DNA from: an uncultured Flavobacteriaceae bacterium
GTDB taxonomy: Bacteria; Bacteroidota; Bacteroidia; Flavobacteriales; Flavobacteriaceae
Assembly: GCA_943842625.1 (NCBI GenBank)
Contig: CALTCK010000004.1
Span: 41,441 to 105,440 of the forward strand
Direction of reading: 5' to 3'
Length of the DNA: 64,000 nucleotides
Every line of letters begins with the position of its first letter. Within the stretch, counting starts at the first letter, position 1. The notes below the pieces were generated by a model. That model did not search any database and was not told where the DNA came from. It saw only the letters and a list, made by a program, of their open reading frames with translations. This document shows positions 19,998-29,622 of the stretch, in pieces. A program made the position numbers and the translations under genes.

Positions 19998-21285
19998 TAT
20001 TCTCGGAAATTTTTTGCATATTAAAATATCTAAATACTAAATAAAACACGACTATTAACATGACAACTGATCTGATCAAATGAGCCATCACAACACCTTC
20101 AATCCCATAAAAGTTAACTAAATAACGTGCTGAAAAATAAAATAATGCCAAGGATAAAATCTCCGTAAATATGAAGTTTCTAACCATTTTTTTTGCAATA
20201 AATTGATGACTCAAAACTAAGGTTGCTAATTTTAAAAAATCTGCGGTTAATTGCCATTTAAATAAGGGGGACATCGCAGTAAAATCTGGGTAAATAAATA
20301 AAATTACATAGTCTCTAAAAACATAAACCAATAGCATCCCCATTCCAAATAAAGGAAGTAACGTTTTGTAAATCGTTTTCAATTCTAAAACAAATCCTTT
20401 TCTTGTATGGATACTGGCAAATTTAGGAATCACGTATAAGGAGAAAATTGAAGCTGAAAAAACCATGTAATTTTTGGAAATAAAGGTCATTGCTGTCCAT
20501 ATTCCAGAGTCTGCTTCTGTAATTCTATTACGAATCATAGTCCGAATGTCAATTTCTACAAAGCTCAATAAACCAGTAGACACAAAAGACATTAAGGTAA
20601 ATGCTAGCAATTCTTTAGCGAAAGGAATTTTAAAACTCAACTCCGAAAAGTGAACATATTCCTTTAAAGTTTTAAAAAAAATATAACATAAAACCAGAAA
20701 CTGAACGGTGGGAGTTATTGCAATAGCTATTAAAGCTCCATCAATATTATAATTAACTAAAAATAAAATGAGGAGTATCGCCCCCAACAAGTAGCTGATT
20801 AAATCAATTTTTGCAAAATTTTTATACTTGGATAAGCCATGAACGACTCCATTAAAAACACGGTAAGTTGCAATAAATGGAACGATCACTGCTAACAATT
20901 TAATTAAGTATTCAAAATCTACAGTACCAAATAAATAAGAACTTAAAAAAGTCGCATTGAAGAAAAGTAGTAAGGAAGTTACTACGATTCCAAGTGTGGT
21001 AAAAACGAAGGCAGTGGAAAACATTTTTTGTAGCTGTTCTTCATCATCTTTGTATTCAGAAACATATTTAGTTACTCCATTAAAAATACCTCCTGTGGAG
21101 GTAGAAGTTAATAATACCGTAAAGTTTCGAAGTTGTCCAATCTTAGAAATTCCTTCTTCCCCTACTAATTCTGCAAGAAAACGCTGTATAAAAAGAGAAA
21201 TTACCAATCGAATACTAATAACAACTGCATTTAAAGAGGTCATCTTCAACAATAAATTTTCTCTTAAAACTTTAGGAATTTTCAA
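19987..21285 (-). CDS. polysaccharide flippase (WzxE-like), second of two
   Basis: A 432-residue multi-span membrane protein whose start (SLNAVVISIRLVISLFIQRFL) and GTVDFEYLIKLLAVIVPF helices fit O-antigen/ECA-type flippases. The track start is a TTG at 21,285 immediately after the aminotransferase stop; the internal ATG at residue 15 (MTSLNAVV) is an alternative. Having two flippases side by side, with an 11-bp overlap, is unusual: one may flip a different glycan, or one may be redundant. Confidence 0.85.
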   Translation of the reverse strand: MKIPKVLRENLLLKMTSLNAVVISIRLVISLFIQRFLAELVGEEGISKIGQLRNFTVLLTSTSTGGIFNGVTKYVSEYKDDEEQLQKMFSTAFVFTTLGIVVTSLLLFFNATFLSSYLFGTVDFEYLIKLLAVIVPFIATYRVFNGVVHGLSKYKNFAKIDLISYLLGAILLILFLVNYNIDGALIAIAITPTVQFLVLCYIFFKTLKEYVHFSELSFKIPFAKELLAFTLMSFVSTGLLSFVEIDIRTMIRNRITEADSGIWTAMTFISKNYMVFSASIFSLYVIPKFASIHTRKGFVLELKTIYKTLLPLFGMGMLLVYVFRDYVILFIYPDFTAMSPLFKWQLTADFLKLATLVLSHQFIAKKMVRNFIFTEILSLALFYFSARYLVNFYGIEGVVMAHLIRSVVMLIVVFYLVFRYFNMQKISENSER

Positions 21286-21286
21286 A

Positions 21287-22387
21287 TTAAAATGAGTTTA
21301 GAACTTCAATTATTTTTTGAACCTCGTTGTTGTTCAGTACTGGACTTATTGGAATACTTAGTACTTGTTGGTGAATTTTTTCAGTAATAGGAAAATTTAA
21401 ATTAGAAAAATCTATAAAGGCTTCCTGTTGGTGCGGCGGAATGGGATAATGTATTAAATATCCAACTTCGTGTTTTGTAAGATGAGCAATCATCGCTTCT
21501 CTGTTAGATATTTGAATTACAAACAAATGAAAAACATGCCCCTTTTTATTAATTATGGTAGGTAATTTAATCTTTGGATTGCAAATTTCAGCAATATATC
21601 GATGAGCTATCTCTTGCCTTCTTATATTATCTTGCTTCAAATAGGGCAACTTTACTCTTAAAAGAGCAGCCTGAATATCGTCAAGTCTTGAGTTAAAACC
21701 TATGTAGTCGTTCACATATTTAGAGGAGGATCCGTAATTTCTTAATTTTCTGATTACCTCAGCTAATTCTGGATCATTGGTAGTGATAGCTCCAGCATCT
21801 CCCAATGCTCCTAGATTTTTAGTTGGATAAAAACTAAATCCTGCGGCATCTCCTAGATTACCTGCTAAATGCCCTGTATTTGCTGTTGCGCCGTGGGCCT
21901 GTGCGGCATCTTCAATTACTAATAAATTATGATCGGCAGCAATTTGATTGATCGCATCCATTGGAGCTAATTGTCCATACAGATGTACCGGAAGAATTGC
22001 CTTGGTTTTATTACTAATTGAACGCGATATAGCTTCTAAATTAAAATTAAACATAGTTGCTTCAGATTCTACCAAGATTGGCTTTAAACCAGCTTGTTTA
22101 ATGGCTAGTATGGTAGCTATATAAGTATTTGATGCAACCAAAACCTCATCCTTATTTTTTAATTTTCCAAGGGTTTTGTAGCCCTCGAGAATCAATCGAA
22201 GCGCATCTAGGCCATTCCCAACACCTATGCAGTATTTTGTTCCACAAAAAGTAGCAAATTCTTTTTCGAATGATGTGACATTGGATCCTAAAATATAATA
22301 TCCAGCATCTAAAAAATCAGTGAACTTATTTTTAAATTCCTTTTCAAATCGATGATTCATTTTATGTAAATCTAAAAAAGGGATCAT
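21287..22387 (-). CDS. DegT/DnrJ/EryC1 family sugar aminotransferase (FdtB-like)
   Basis: PLP-dependent aminotransferase of 366 residues. The Schiff-base Lys is Lys190 in [17 protein letters not shown], the cofactor Asp/Gln are in [11 protein letters not shown] (Asp160, Gln163), and GNGLDALRL binds the phosphate. These enzymes transfer an amino group to a keto sugar nucleotide. With the FdtA-like 3,4-ketoisomerase nearby, the likely product is dTDP-Fuc3N or dTDP-Qui3N. It overlaps the acyltransferase gene upstream by 4 bp (ATGA). Confidence 0.88.
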   Translation of the reverse strand: MIPFLDLHKMNHRFEKEFKNKFTDFLDAGYYILGSNVTSFEKEFATFCGTKYCIGVGNGLDALRLILEGYKTLGKLKNKDEVLVASNTYIATILAIKQAGLKPILVESEATMFNFNLEAISRSISNKTKAILPVHLYGQLAPMDAINQIAADHNLLVIEDAAQAHGATANTGHLAGNLGDAAGFSFYPTKNLGALGDAGAITTNDPELAEVIRKLRNYGSSSKYVNDYIGFNSRLDDIQAALLRVKLPYLKQDNIRRQEIAHRYIAEICNPKIKLPTIINKKGHVFHLFVIQISNREAMIAHLTKHEVGYLIHYPIPPHQQEAFIDFSNLNFPITEKIHQQVLSIPISPVLNNNEVQKIIEVLNSF

Positions 22388-23355
22388 ATTGTTTTAAATT
22401 CAAGTGTTTTGTAGGATCCGGTTTCTATTTCGTAATTATTAAAAACATGAGGACGTGCCCCACAACTTTCTTTCCAGAAAAGCAAACCCTCATTAAGTAA
22501 TTCTCCATTTTCTACACTGGAAGTATTGAAACTAAAATAGTTTCTATTTTCTTTAAATTCTTGGATGATAAAGTCATACAATAAATCCAAGCTTCCCAAC
22601 TCGTTTTTGTTGGCTTTTGCAGAAACATACTGTGGATGCACTACTTGATCCGTTAAAAAAACAGTAGTTCCAGCTACAATTGTGTCGTCTTGATAAATAT
22701 TTACTTGACGAATGTGATTTGGAAATTTACTAGCTAAGTATTTAATCTCCTCAAGGGAATGAACGGGAGCTGTATTGTATTTTGATGAAAGATTGGGAAT
22801 TAGTACTTCATTCCAAAATAAGTCATAATTGTCATCGGTCTTAACCACTAAATTTTTTCGTTTTGCTTTGTTAATCCCCTCTCTCCTGTTTTTTTGAAAA
22901 GGTAGTTGGTGGTGGTAGTCAATTAAAAGAACCACGTCACGTTTTATTAATCTAGCAGCTGCCTTAAAAAATAAATATTCAAGTTCATCTGAAGGAAGTT
23001 TATTATAAAAGGGGGGGATTAATCGCACCTCTAATTTTTGAATTCCGTTTTCGAATAGATATTTATTTATTTCTTTAAAAGCATCAAAAGTTTGTTTTAG
23101 TTTTGCTGAGTTATTGAGGAGGAGCCCACCATAGGTAAGTCCTTCATGTGAGTATACCACCTCGTTTTTTTTATTTGCCGGAAGCAGTGCAAATAATTTT
23201 TCATTTTTATAGATCATCAATGAAAAATCCTCAAAACGATCTTGATGATAGTCCATAAAATCTCTCTGAAATAAAAAAGTAGCATTTTTAGCAGTGGCTA
23301 TAAAACGATCCCATTCTATTTTATCTTCAGCAGTATATCTAGATACTTTATACAC
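22384..23355 (-). CDS. FemAB/GNAT-like acyltransferase of polysaccharide clusters
   Basis: A 323-residue protein of the GNAT-like/FemAB fold often found next to O-antigen genes. Landmark segments are [50 protein letters not shown] and [16 protein letters not shown], which match the paired-GNAT architecture. It probably transfers an aminoacyl or acyl group to an amino sugar. It is the first gene of the minus-strand operon and starts with GTG; the only neighbour upstream is the typA terminator. Confidence 0.7.
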   Translation of the reverse strand: MYKVSRYTAEDKIEWDRFIATAKNATFLFQRDFMDYHQDRFEDFSLMIYKNEKLFALLPANKKNEVVYSHEGLTYGGLLLNNSAKLKQTFDAFKEINKYLFENGIQKLEVRLIPPFYNKLPSDELEYLFFKAAARLIKRDVVLLIDYHHQLPFQKNRREGINKAKRKNLVVKTDDNYDLFWNEVLIPNLSSKYNTAPVHSLEEIKYLASKFPNHIRQVNIYQDDTIVAGTTVFLTDQVVHPQYVSAKANKNELGSLDLLYDFIIQEFKENRNYFSFNTSSVENGELLNEGLLFWKESCGARPHVFNNYEIETGSYKTLEFKTI

Positions 23356-23472
23356 AAAAAAAGTGTTTGTTTATAATCATTATTGAACTGTAAATCTACT
23401 TATAATTTTTATTTTAGTAAACTTTCGCCTAGCACATAAGTAAGTACAACAAAAAAACAGCTAGAATATTAT

Positions 23473-23508
23473 AAAAAAAAGGGATTTAATTGATAAATCC
23501 CTTTTTTT
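23473..23508 (-). terminator. rho-independent terminator of typA
   Basis: A near-perfect inverted repeat with arms AAAAAAAGGGATTTA and TAAATCCCTTTTTTT around a 4-5 base loop lies 6 bp beyond the typA stop codon on the minus strand. The stem followed by a T run fits an intrinsic terminator, and the symmetry would let it work in both directions. Confidence 0.8.
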
Positions 23509-23513
23509 AAATG

Positions 23514-25307
23514 TTATAGTTTATTTCTTTTTCGATCAACTTCTTTGAGATAGATTTTTCTCAATCTTAAATGACTTGGCGTGACCTCTACATATTCATC
23601 CTTTTGAATATATTCTAGTGCCTCCTCAAGTGAAAATTTTATCGCAGGGACAATCCTTGCTTTATCATCGGCACCAGACGAACGTACATTACTTAACTTT
23701 TTGGTTTTGGTAATATTTACCACCATATCATCTTGACGGGTATTCTCACCAATAACTTGCCCTTCATAAATATCTTCTCCTGGATCTACAAAGAATTTTC
23801 CTCGATCTTGTAATTTATCTATTGAATACGGAATTGCTTTTCCGTTTTCCATAGAAACCAAACTTCCATTTAATCGTTCAGGAATTCCCCCTTTTAAAGG
23901 CTGATATTCGAAGAAACGGTGGGTCATAATCGCTTCACCGGCTGTAGCTGTTAATAATTGATTACGTAAACCTATAATTCCACGCGAAGGGATTATAAAT
24001 TTACAAATCATTCGCTCTCCTTTAGCTTCCATGCTTTGCATTTCCCCTTTACGAATCGTAACCATATCAATAGCTCTTCCACTTACATTCTCCGGTAAAT
24101 CGATAGTTAACTCCTCTACTGGCTCACATTTTTTTCCGTCAATTTCCTTGATAATAACTTGTGGCTGGCCAATTTGTAATTCATAGCCTTCTCTACGCAT
24201 GGTTTCAATTAATACGGATAAGTGCAATACACCACGGCCAAATACCATAAACTTATCGGCACTTCCTGTTTGCTCGACTCTTAAGGCTAAATTCTTTTCT
24301 AATTCTTTTTCTAAACGTTCTTTTATGTGTCTAGAGGTTACAAATTTTCCATCTTTTCCAAAGAAAGGAGAGTCATTAATCGTGAACAACATACTCATGG
24401 TAGGTTCATCAATTGCTATGGTAGCTAGGCTCTCTGGGTTTTCAATATCACAAACAGAATCACCAATTTCAAAACCTTCTAAGCCTACCAAAGCACAAAT
24501 ATCTCCAGCTTTTACTTCGGCAACTTTTTTTCTTCCTAAACCTTCAAAAGTATGTAGTTCTTTAATTTTAGTTTTTACAATACTCCCATCGCGTTTCACT
24601 AGAGAGATTTGCATATTTTCTTTTAAAATACCTCGGTGTAACCTTCCAATTGCAACTCTTCCGGTAAAAGAAGAGTAGTCTAAAGAGGTAATTAACATCT
24701 GTACATTTCCTTCCTCAGCTTCAAAAGAAGAAATATGTTCCAATACCATTTCCAATAAAGGTTCAATGTTATCGGTTTGGTTTTGCCAATCGTCACTCAT
24801 CCAATTGTGTTTTGCGGAACCATATACAGTTGGAAAATCCAACTGCCACTCTTCCGCTCCTAATTCAAACATTAAATCGAAGACCGCCTCATGCACCTCA
24901 TCTGGAGTGCAATTTTCTTTATCTACTTTATTAACCACTACACAAGGTTTTAAACCTAAATCGATTGCTTTTTGTAATACAAATCGTGTTTGTGGCATCG
25001 GACCCTCAAAAGCATCTACTAATAACAGTACCCCATCTGCCATATTTAGTACACGTTCTACTTCTCCACCAAAATCGGCGTGACCAGGGGTATCAATAAT
25101 ATTTATTTTAGTGTCCTTGTAAACTACAGAAACATTTTTCGAAGTAATGGTAATTCCTCGTTCCCGCTCTAAATCATTATTGTCTAAAATAAGTTCTCCC
25201 TTATTTTCATTTTCACGAAACAGGCTACAGTGGTGCATAATTTTATCTACCAAAGTAGTTTTACCGTGATCTACGTGCGCAATAATGGCGATGTTTTTGA
25301 TTTTCAT
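23514..25307 (-). CDS. typA: ribosome-associated GTPase TypA/BipA
   Basis: Translational GTPase of about 597 residues related to EF-G. The G-domain motifs are present: G1 AHVDHGKTT, G3 DTPGHADFGGEVERV, G4 VVNKVD; the C-terminal half has the EF-G-like domains and the BipA-specific region (RSSGADDKARIVPA). It acts in ribosome assembly and stress adaptation. The track start at 25,334 overlaps the -7 promoter box; the ATG at 25,307 (MKIKNIAIIAHVDHG) is the true start. It is flanked by its own promoter and terminator, hence monocistronic. Confidence 0.95.
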   Translation of the reverse strand: MKIKNIAIIAHVDHGKTTLVDKIMHHCSLFRENENKGELILDNNDLERERGITITSKNVSVVYKDTKINIIDTPGHADFGGEVERVLNMADGVLLLVDAFEGPMPQTRFVLQKAIDLGLKPCVVVNKVDKENCTPDEVHEAVFDLMFELGAEEWQLDFPTVYGSAKHNWMSDDWQNQTDNIEPLLEMVLEHISSFEAEEGNVQMLITSLDYSSFTGRVAIGRLHRGILKENMQISLVKRDGSIVKTKIKELHTFEGLGRKKVAEVKAGDICALVGLEGFEIGDSVCDIENPESLATIAIDEPTMSMLFTINDSPFFGKDGKFVTSRHIKERLEKELEKNLALRVEQTGSADKFMVFGRGVLHLSVLIETMRREGYELQIGQPQVIIKEIDGKKCEPVEELTIDLPENVSGRAIDMVTIRKGEMQSMEAKGERMICKFIIPSRGIIGLRNQLLTATAGEAIMTHRFFEYQPLKGGIPERLNGSLVSMENGKAIPYSIDKLQDRGKFFVDPGEDIYEGQVIGENTRQDDMVVNITKTKKLSNVRSSGADDKARIVPAIKFSLEEALEYIQKDEYVEVTPSHLRLRKIYLKEVDRKRNKL

Positions 25308-25331
25308 ACGACTATCTTTTTTAAGAGGGTG

Positions 25332-25365
25332 CAAAAATAGTGTTTCTTATTCGATTATAACACAA
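25332..25365 (-). promoter_or_regulatory. Bacteroidota-type promoter of typA
   Basis: On the minus strand the -7 box TATTTTTG (25,332-25,339) matches TAnnTTTG, and a -33 TTG lies 23 bases upstream (25,363-25,365), within the known 17-23 spacing. The box is 24 bases upstream of the ATG at 25,307, which is what decides against the longer ORF start. Confidence 0.65.
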
Positions 25366-25399
25366 TATGCGGAATGATTATTTTAAACCATTATTATCC

Positions 25400-25407
25400 T
25401 ATCTTTG
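25400..25407 (+). promoter_or_regulatory. -7 box of kdsA promoter
   Basis: TATCTTTG matches the TAnnTTTG box exactly and lies 18 bases upstream of the kdsA ATG, implying a short leader. I see no clear TTG at the -33 position. The typA and kdsA promoters are divergent in the same 118-bp gap. Confidence 0.55.
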
Positions 25408-25425
25408 TACCTCTAATAACAAAAT

Positions 25426-26244
25426 ATGAATCTCGATTTAATCCCAAAATTAAAACACACCCATAGTAACAATTTTTTCTTATTAGCCGGACCTTGTGCT
25501 ATCGAAGGGGAAGACATGGCGATGCAAATCGCCGAAAAAATAATGACCGTTACGAACAGTCTTGAAATCCCTTTCATATTTAAGGGCAGTTTTAAAAAAG
25601 CAAACCGAAGTCGAATTGATAGTTTTACAGGAATTGGCGATCAAAAAGCATTAGATATATTAAAAAAAGTTTCAGAAACATTTAATATTCCTACCGTTAC
25701 TGATATTCACGAAGTTAGTGATGCTCAATTGGCAGCACCCTATGTAGATGTATTACAAATCCCTGCTTTTTTAGTAAGACAAACAGACTTGGTCCTAGCT
25801 GCCGCTAAAACTGGTAAGGTGGTCAATCTAAAAAAAGGACAGTTTATGAGTCCTGAAAGTATGCAACATGCGGTACAAAAAGTACTGGATTGTGGAAACC
25901 AACAAGTAACTATTACCGATCGCGGTACCATGTTTGGTTATCAAGATATGTTGGTTGATTTTCGCGGAATTCCTACGATGCAACAATTTGCGCCTACGAT
26001 CCTAGACATCACCCACAGCTTACAACAACCCAACCAAACCAGTGGCGTTACCGGCGGAAGACCTGATATGATAGGTACCTTAGCTAGAGCAGGAGTTGCA
26101 GTTGGAGTCGACGGTTTATTTTTAGAAACTCATTTTGACCCTGCCAATGCAAAAAGTGATGGGGCTAATATGCTAGATATAAAATATTTAGAGAAGTTAC
26201 TTAAGGATCTTGTTGCCATCCGAAAAACGATTACAAAGCTTTAA
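25426..26244 (+). CDS. kdsA: 3-deoxy-8-phosphooctulonate synthase (KDO-8-P synthase)
   Basis: Cytoplasmic enzyme of 272 residues that condenses phosphoenolpyruvate with arabinose-5-phosphate to make KDO-8-phosphate for the LPS core. Signature segments are LLAGPCAIEGED, IFKGSFKKANRSRIDSF, VTDIHEV, LQIPAFLVRQTDLV and VNLKKGQFMSPE. Length and start are standard for the family. It has its own -7 box and a downstream hairpin, so it is probably transcribed alone. Confidence 0.96.
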   Translation: MNLDLIPKLKHTHSNNFFLLAGPCAIEGEDMAMQIAEKIMTVTNSLEIPFIFKGSFKKANRSRIDSFTGIGDQKALDILKKVSETFNIPTVTDIHEVSDAQLAAPYVDVLQIPAFLVRQTDLVLAAAKTGKVVNLKKGQFMSPESMQHAVQKVLDCGNQQVTITDRGTMFGYQDMLVDFRGIPTMQQFAPTILDITHSLQQPNQTSGVTGGRPDMIGTLARAGVAVGVDGLFLETHFDPANAKSDGANMLDIKYLEKLLKDLVAIRKTITKL

Positions 26245-26288
26245 TTAGTAGTCACCAAAACAACTATTTATTTAAAAAGAGTGGGAAG

Positions 26289-26322
26289 CAAAAAAGGTTG
26301 TTTTTACACAACCCTTTTTTTA
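26289..26322 (+). terminator. rho-independent terminator after kdsA
   Basis: Hairpin with stem GGTTGT/ACAACC (26,296-26,301 and 26,308-26,313) flanked by an A run and followed by a run of seven T. It lies about 45 bp after the kdsA stop codon. Confidence 0.75.
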
Positions 26323-26411
26323 AATAATCGCTTTCATTAACTCCCCAATTAATTAAGCATTCTAAAAATAATACTTTTTATTAAGAATACTGTAAAAATC
26401 AATATTTTTTT

Positions 26412-27632
26412 TTAGGAATCCTGGTCAGCAACGTAATCTGTTAAATAAGAAAATCTTTTGGTAAGTGTCCCCTCGGCAGTGGTTATTTGTGCTCTTTGGA
26501 GAATCCCATCTTTATCACCATTAAAAAAAGCGGGTATTACTTGATTGATAAACATCGTTCCAAAACCTTCGCTAGCATCTTTTGGTAATTCACAAGGGAG
26601 ATTATCTACCGCCATAACAGTAATACTATTTTTAGTTTTAAAAGGCACTTCTTTTTCACGCTGAGGATCGTAGGCATAAAAAGGATCTGCAATCGTAGAA
26701 GCTCTAAGTGTACTGGCAACGGGACCGTCAATGTCACAAGAAATATCACCTACTAAATTTATTTTAAAATCTGGATGTTTGGCATCTTCTCTTGTAAATA
26801 AGTAAGGTGCGTTATCGCCATAAAAGTGACCCGCAATAAACATATCGGAGACTTTTGCAAAACGCATAAAATTACTCTCATAACCTACTGGATTTTTAAA
26901 AAATTCATTTTTATTGAAAGCGCTTCCCGTCGCTACGTCTGATTGTAATCTTCCACATCTATTTGACAAAAAACTACTCTCATCATATTTTTTACTTAAA
27001 TAATCGGAGACAGATACCTCCTTTATTTTTAAATAGTCTAAAATTTCTTTAGCACCTTTGGCTACTTTTCCAGTACCGGTCAGTACTATTTTAATTGCTG
27101 GTAATTTAATTTTATCGAGTTCAAGTTTCATAGTAGCTAAGTCTGCTAAATTTTCAACTTTTGGTAGGTTAAATAAATCATCCCGAAAACCCAGCGCTCT
27201 GAAAGTGTTATAAGCTCCCACTAAACCTGCATACCTTCCAAAACCAATGAGACGAGCACCATTTTCTTTGACGATGGTTTCGTGATCATAAAGCTCTATT
27301 TTATTTTTTAATATTGCTTGTAAAAGTGCTCTATTGTAGGGTTGTTGCTTGATGGTGTGGCTAAAAAAAAAATATTTTTTGTGAGGAATCAATGCCGGTA
27401 TTGGAACCTCTTTAACTCCAAACATAACATCACAATTACGGAGGTCGTCAGCGAGCTCAATACCTTCTTTTTTATATAAATTATCGTCAAATACCCGTAC
27501 CTCACTTTTCTCCACTACCATAGTTGCATCTGGAAAGGTTTCTAAAAGGTCACGGCATTTTTTTGGAGAAAAAACAACCCTTCTATCCGGAGGGGATTTT
27601 CGTTCTTTTATTAGGGCAAATTTTATGGGCAT
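26412..27632 (-). CDS. saccharopine dehydrogenase-like NAD(P)-dependent oxidoreductase
   Basis: A 406-residue protein with the N-terminal domain of the alanine dehydrogenase/PNT and LYS1-type saccharopine dehydrogenase families (FALIKERKSPPDRRVVFSP, FGVKEVP, YDHETIV, GFGRYAGLVGAYN) and a Rossmann domain with GTGKVAKGAKEILDYL. GDISCDIDGPVASTLRASTI is also typical. Bacteroidota carry this gene commonly; the in vivo substrate is uncertain, lysine or glutamate/aminoadipate derivatives being candidates. It is transcribed divergently from ssrA. Confidence 0.75.
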   Translation of the reverse strand: MPIKFALIKERKSPPDRRVVFSPKKCRDLLETFPDATMVVEKSEVRVFDDNLYKKEGIELADDLRNCDVMFGVKEVPIPALIPHKKYFFFSHTIKQQPYNRALLQAILKNKIELYDHETIVKENGARLIGFGRYAGLVGAYNTFRALGFRDDLFNLPKVENLADLATMKLELDKIKLPAIKIVLTGTGKVAKGAKEILDYLKIKEVSVSDYLSKKYDESSFLSNRCGRLQSDVATGSAFNKNEFFKNPVGYESNFMRFAKVSDMFIAGHFYGDNAPYLFTREDAKHPDFKINLVGDISCDIDGPVASTLRASTIADPFYAYDPQREKEVPFKTKNSITVMAVDNLPCELPKDASEGFGTMFINQVIPAFFNGDKDGILQRAQITTAEGTLTKRFSYLTDYVADQDS

Positions 27633-27763
27633 TAAATCTAGATTTTGAATTTTTATTTAAGGTCCTCAAAGATACAAGTATTATTATATCTTTGTCTTCC
27701 TTTTACAAAATGGATTTTTGTAAGTGTTCATTGAAATTCAACCTTTGTTATTAAACAAATTAT

Positions 27764-28160
27764 GGGGCCGACTGGTTTTGACAGCGGGTCTAATGGTAAG
27801 GTAAGCATGTCGAGCGCTGGGATATAGCTCGTAAATATCATATTTCACACTTTTAAACGGCGAGAATAACTACGCCCTAGCTGCATAATCCGAATTATAG
27901 TAGGATAATGCCTCGGCCCGCAAGGCGGGCAAGCAGGAAGTCTCTCGAGCGCCTTGGTTTACGGCAATCGATATAGAGGCTTCGTAAAAGTAAACCTAGC
28001 AAGTATAGTGCTTTGATGTATTTGCGAAACTCTAATTAAAGATAAGCCACGCGTTGGTCGTTTTCAACCGGCAATTGGTCGAAAATTTAATTGAAAACTA
28101 AACATGAAGAAAGCCCTATTATTGCTTGTTTGGACGGGAGTTCGAATCTCCCCGGCTCCA
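27764..28160 (+). ncRNA. ssrA: transfer-messenger RNA (tmRNA)
   Basis: The 5' end GGGGCCGACTGGTTTTGACA and the 3' end TTCGAATCTCCCCGGCTCCA pair to make the acceptor stem (GGGGCCG with CGGCTCC, discriminator A) and T-arm of a one-piece tmRNA. CCA is not encoded. The internal tag frame reads GENNYALAA then TAA (27,859-27,888), the Bacteroidota-type tag. It rescues stalled ribosomes with SmpB. A TATCTTTG box at 27,687-27,694 may be its promoter. Its 3' end is the left limit of the repeat-bounded accessory region. Confidence 0.97.
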
Positions 28161-28166
28161 CTTTTT

Positions 28167-28207
28167 ATTCCTAAGAATAATGTTTTGTTCTTGGGAATAT
28201 TTTTTTC
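28167..28207 (+). terminator. tmRNA terminator palindrome
   Basis: Arms ATTCCTAAGAA (28,167-28,177) and TTCTTGGGAAT (28,188-28,198) pair with one G-T wobble and are followed by a T run. The same palindrome type recurs at the 3' end of repeats A-D and F. Confidence 0.8.
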
Positions 28208-28275
28208 ATAAAAGAGTAAAGTTTTTAAATAAAAGAAATGACTGTCTTCAACTATTGCTCTAAGTTTTTTCTTCA

Positions 28276-29250
28276 TTACTTTACTTTATTAATTAACTCT
28301 ACATATTCAGGATTAAATTTTTTATTTACTTCAAAATAAAATCTTTTGATTTCATCCATTTTTTTCCATTCGCTAACTTGTGCATTCATTTCCTTTGCTA
28401 AATGAATTAAATTAGGGTGATCTTTTTTTCGAATATACTTTTCATCATTTTTTAATAGCTTTAAAATTTCTTTTTCAAAAACTTTAAAATTTCTTTTAAA
28501 ATCATCATTTAAGGCAACCTCAAAAAAACTTCTTGGTATTGAATCACTTTTATATCGATTTAGACTTAGTCCTATTGGCACTAAATTTTCAATAATATTT
28601 CCAGGTCCCCCTGCACTTTTAGGAACGAAATGATCAATATCAATAAGATGCCCGATTGAATAATTTTGATTAAAAAAAGAGTATATTTTTAATCTTAAAT
28701 CACCTGGTATTTTAGGATCCAATTTTTTGACTTGTTTTAAACTGTAATCTGGATTTTCATTTAAGTATTTAACATCTTCATCTTTTAACTCAAAAAATAT
28801 TCTTGCTAAACCACTTTTAACTGAAGCATCATATTTTCTTAATGTACCATTATATGGGATAGTCCTTTTGAGCAACCTCTGTTTTATAAAATATTGATGA
28901 CATTTCAACACATAATTAGAATCAGAAGAGAGCTTATCTTTGAAAAATCTTATTTTCCCTAACCAATAAGAATCATCTTTAAATTGTTTAGAGTAATCCA
29001 ATACTTCTTCTATTGTTTTAAATTCTTTTACCTTAGAACTTTTTATAACTTCCCCTTTTGCATAGATACCACCACTTGTTTCCGCCACATAAATGATATC
29101 TTTATTTACTAATTTTGAAGAAGGAGGGTCCATTTTATCTTTTCTAATTGTAATTTCAAAATACCCTTTTTTATTAGAATTATTTTTTTTTAAATCCCTG
29201 AAAGAATTACTTCTTTTAATAAGGTATGATTTTGGCTTTTCTAATTGCAT
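28276..29250 (-). CDS. HNH endonuclease with possible EVE/PUA-like N-terminal domain
   Basis: A 324-residue nuclease. The HNH site is IDHFVPKSAGGPGN...ENLVPIGLSLNRYKSD, with His207, Asn222 and Asn231 as the canonical residues. The N-terminal 100 residues (DIIYVAETSGGIYAKGEVI, SYWLGKIRFFKD) resemble PUA/EVE-like base-reading domains, as in EVE-HNH modification-dependent restriction enzymes; that part is inference. It sits just beyond the tmRNA 3' end on the opposite strand, a position where restriction genes on islands are often found. It shares a strand with the three following small genes. Confidence 0.8.
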   Translation of the reverse strand: MQLEKPKSYLIKRSNSFRDLKKNNSNKKGYFEITIRKDKMDPPSSKLVNKDIIYVAETSGGIYAKGEVIKSSKVKEFKTIEEVLDYSKQFKDDSYWLGKIRFFKDKLSSDSNYVLKCHQYFIKQRLLKRTIPYNGTLRKYDASVKSGLARIFFELKDEDVKYLNENPDYSLKQVKKLDPKIPGDLRLKIYSFFNQNYSIGHLIDIDHFVPKSAGGPGNIIENLVPIGLSLNRYKSDSIPRSFFEVALNDDFKRNFKVFEKEILKLLKNDEKYIRKKDHPNLIHLAKEMNAQVSEWKKMDEIKRFYFEVNKKFNPEYVELINKVK

Positions 29251-29298
29251 TTTGAATAAAATTAATTTATTTCGAATTTTATATATAATATTTACTAA

Positions 29299-29574
29299 TC
29301 AGAGCCATGCATTATAATCACTTGATTCCATTCCCGGTTTTAACTTATTTTCCCTCGCAAACTCGACATCCTCTTTCATTTGTTTTTTGAATTCGTCAAA
29401 TTCAATAGGGGATTCCAATTCCCATAATTCCGAAGCACAATACAACGCATAAACGTTCTCCCATTCTATTTCATTCCATTCCGATACCTTTTTATTATGG
29501 TAAGCCCAATCTTTATCATTCCATTGTGATGGGTCTGCTGATTTTTTCATGTTATTAAATTTATTTTTTTTCAT
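29299..29574 (-). CDS. small hypothetical protein, Trp-rich
   Basis: A 91-residue acidic protein (DPSQWNDKDWAYHNKK, EWNEIEWENVYALYCASELW) with about seven Trp, no signal peptide and no membrane helix. I do not recognise the family. An alternative start is Met9. It lies 49 bp before the kinase-like gene's coding end and on the same strand as the nuclease, so it could be co-transcribed. Confidence 0.55.
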   Translation of the reverse strand: MKKNKFNNMKKSADPSQWNDKDWAYHNKKVSEWNEIEWENVYALYCASELWELESPIEFDEFKKQMKEDVEFARENKLKPGMESSDYNAWL

Positions 29575-29622
29575 GATAATTTTTTATATTTCGTTATAAG
29601 TTTATTGTACAACATCTGATTT

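Noticed and set aside
28064-28276. Minus-strand 70-residue ORF of the track
   Set aside because: It lies across the tmRNA 3' end and its terminator; it is a shadow.
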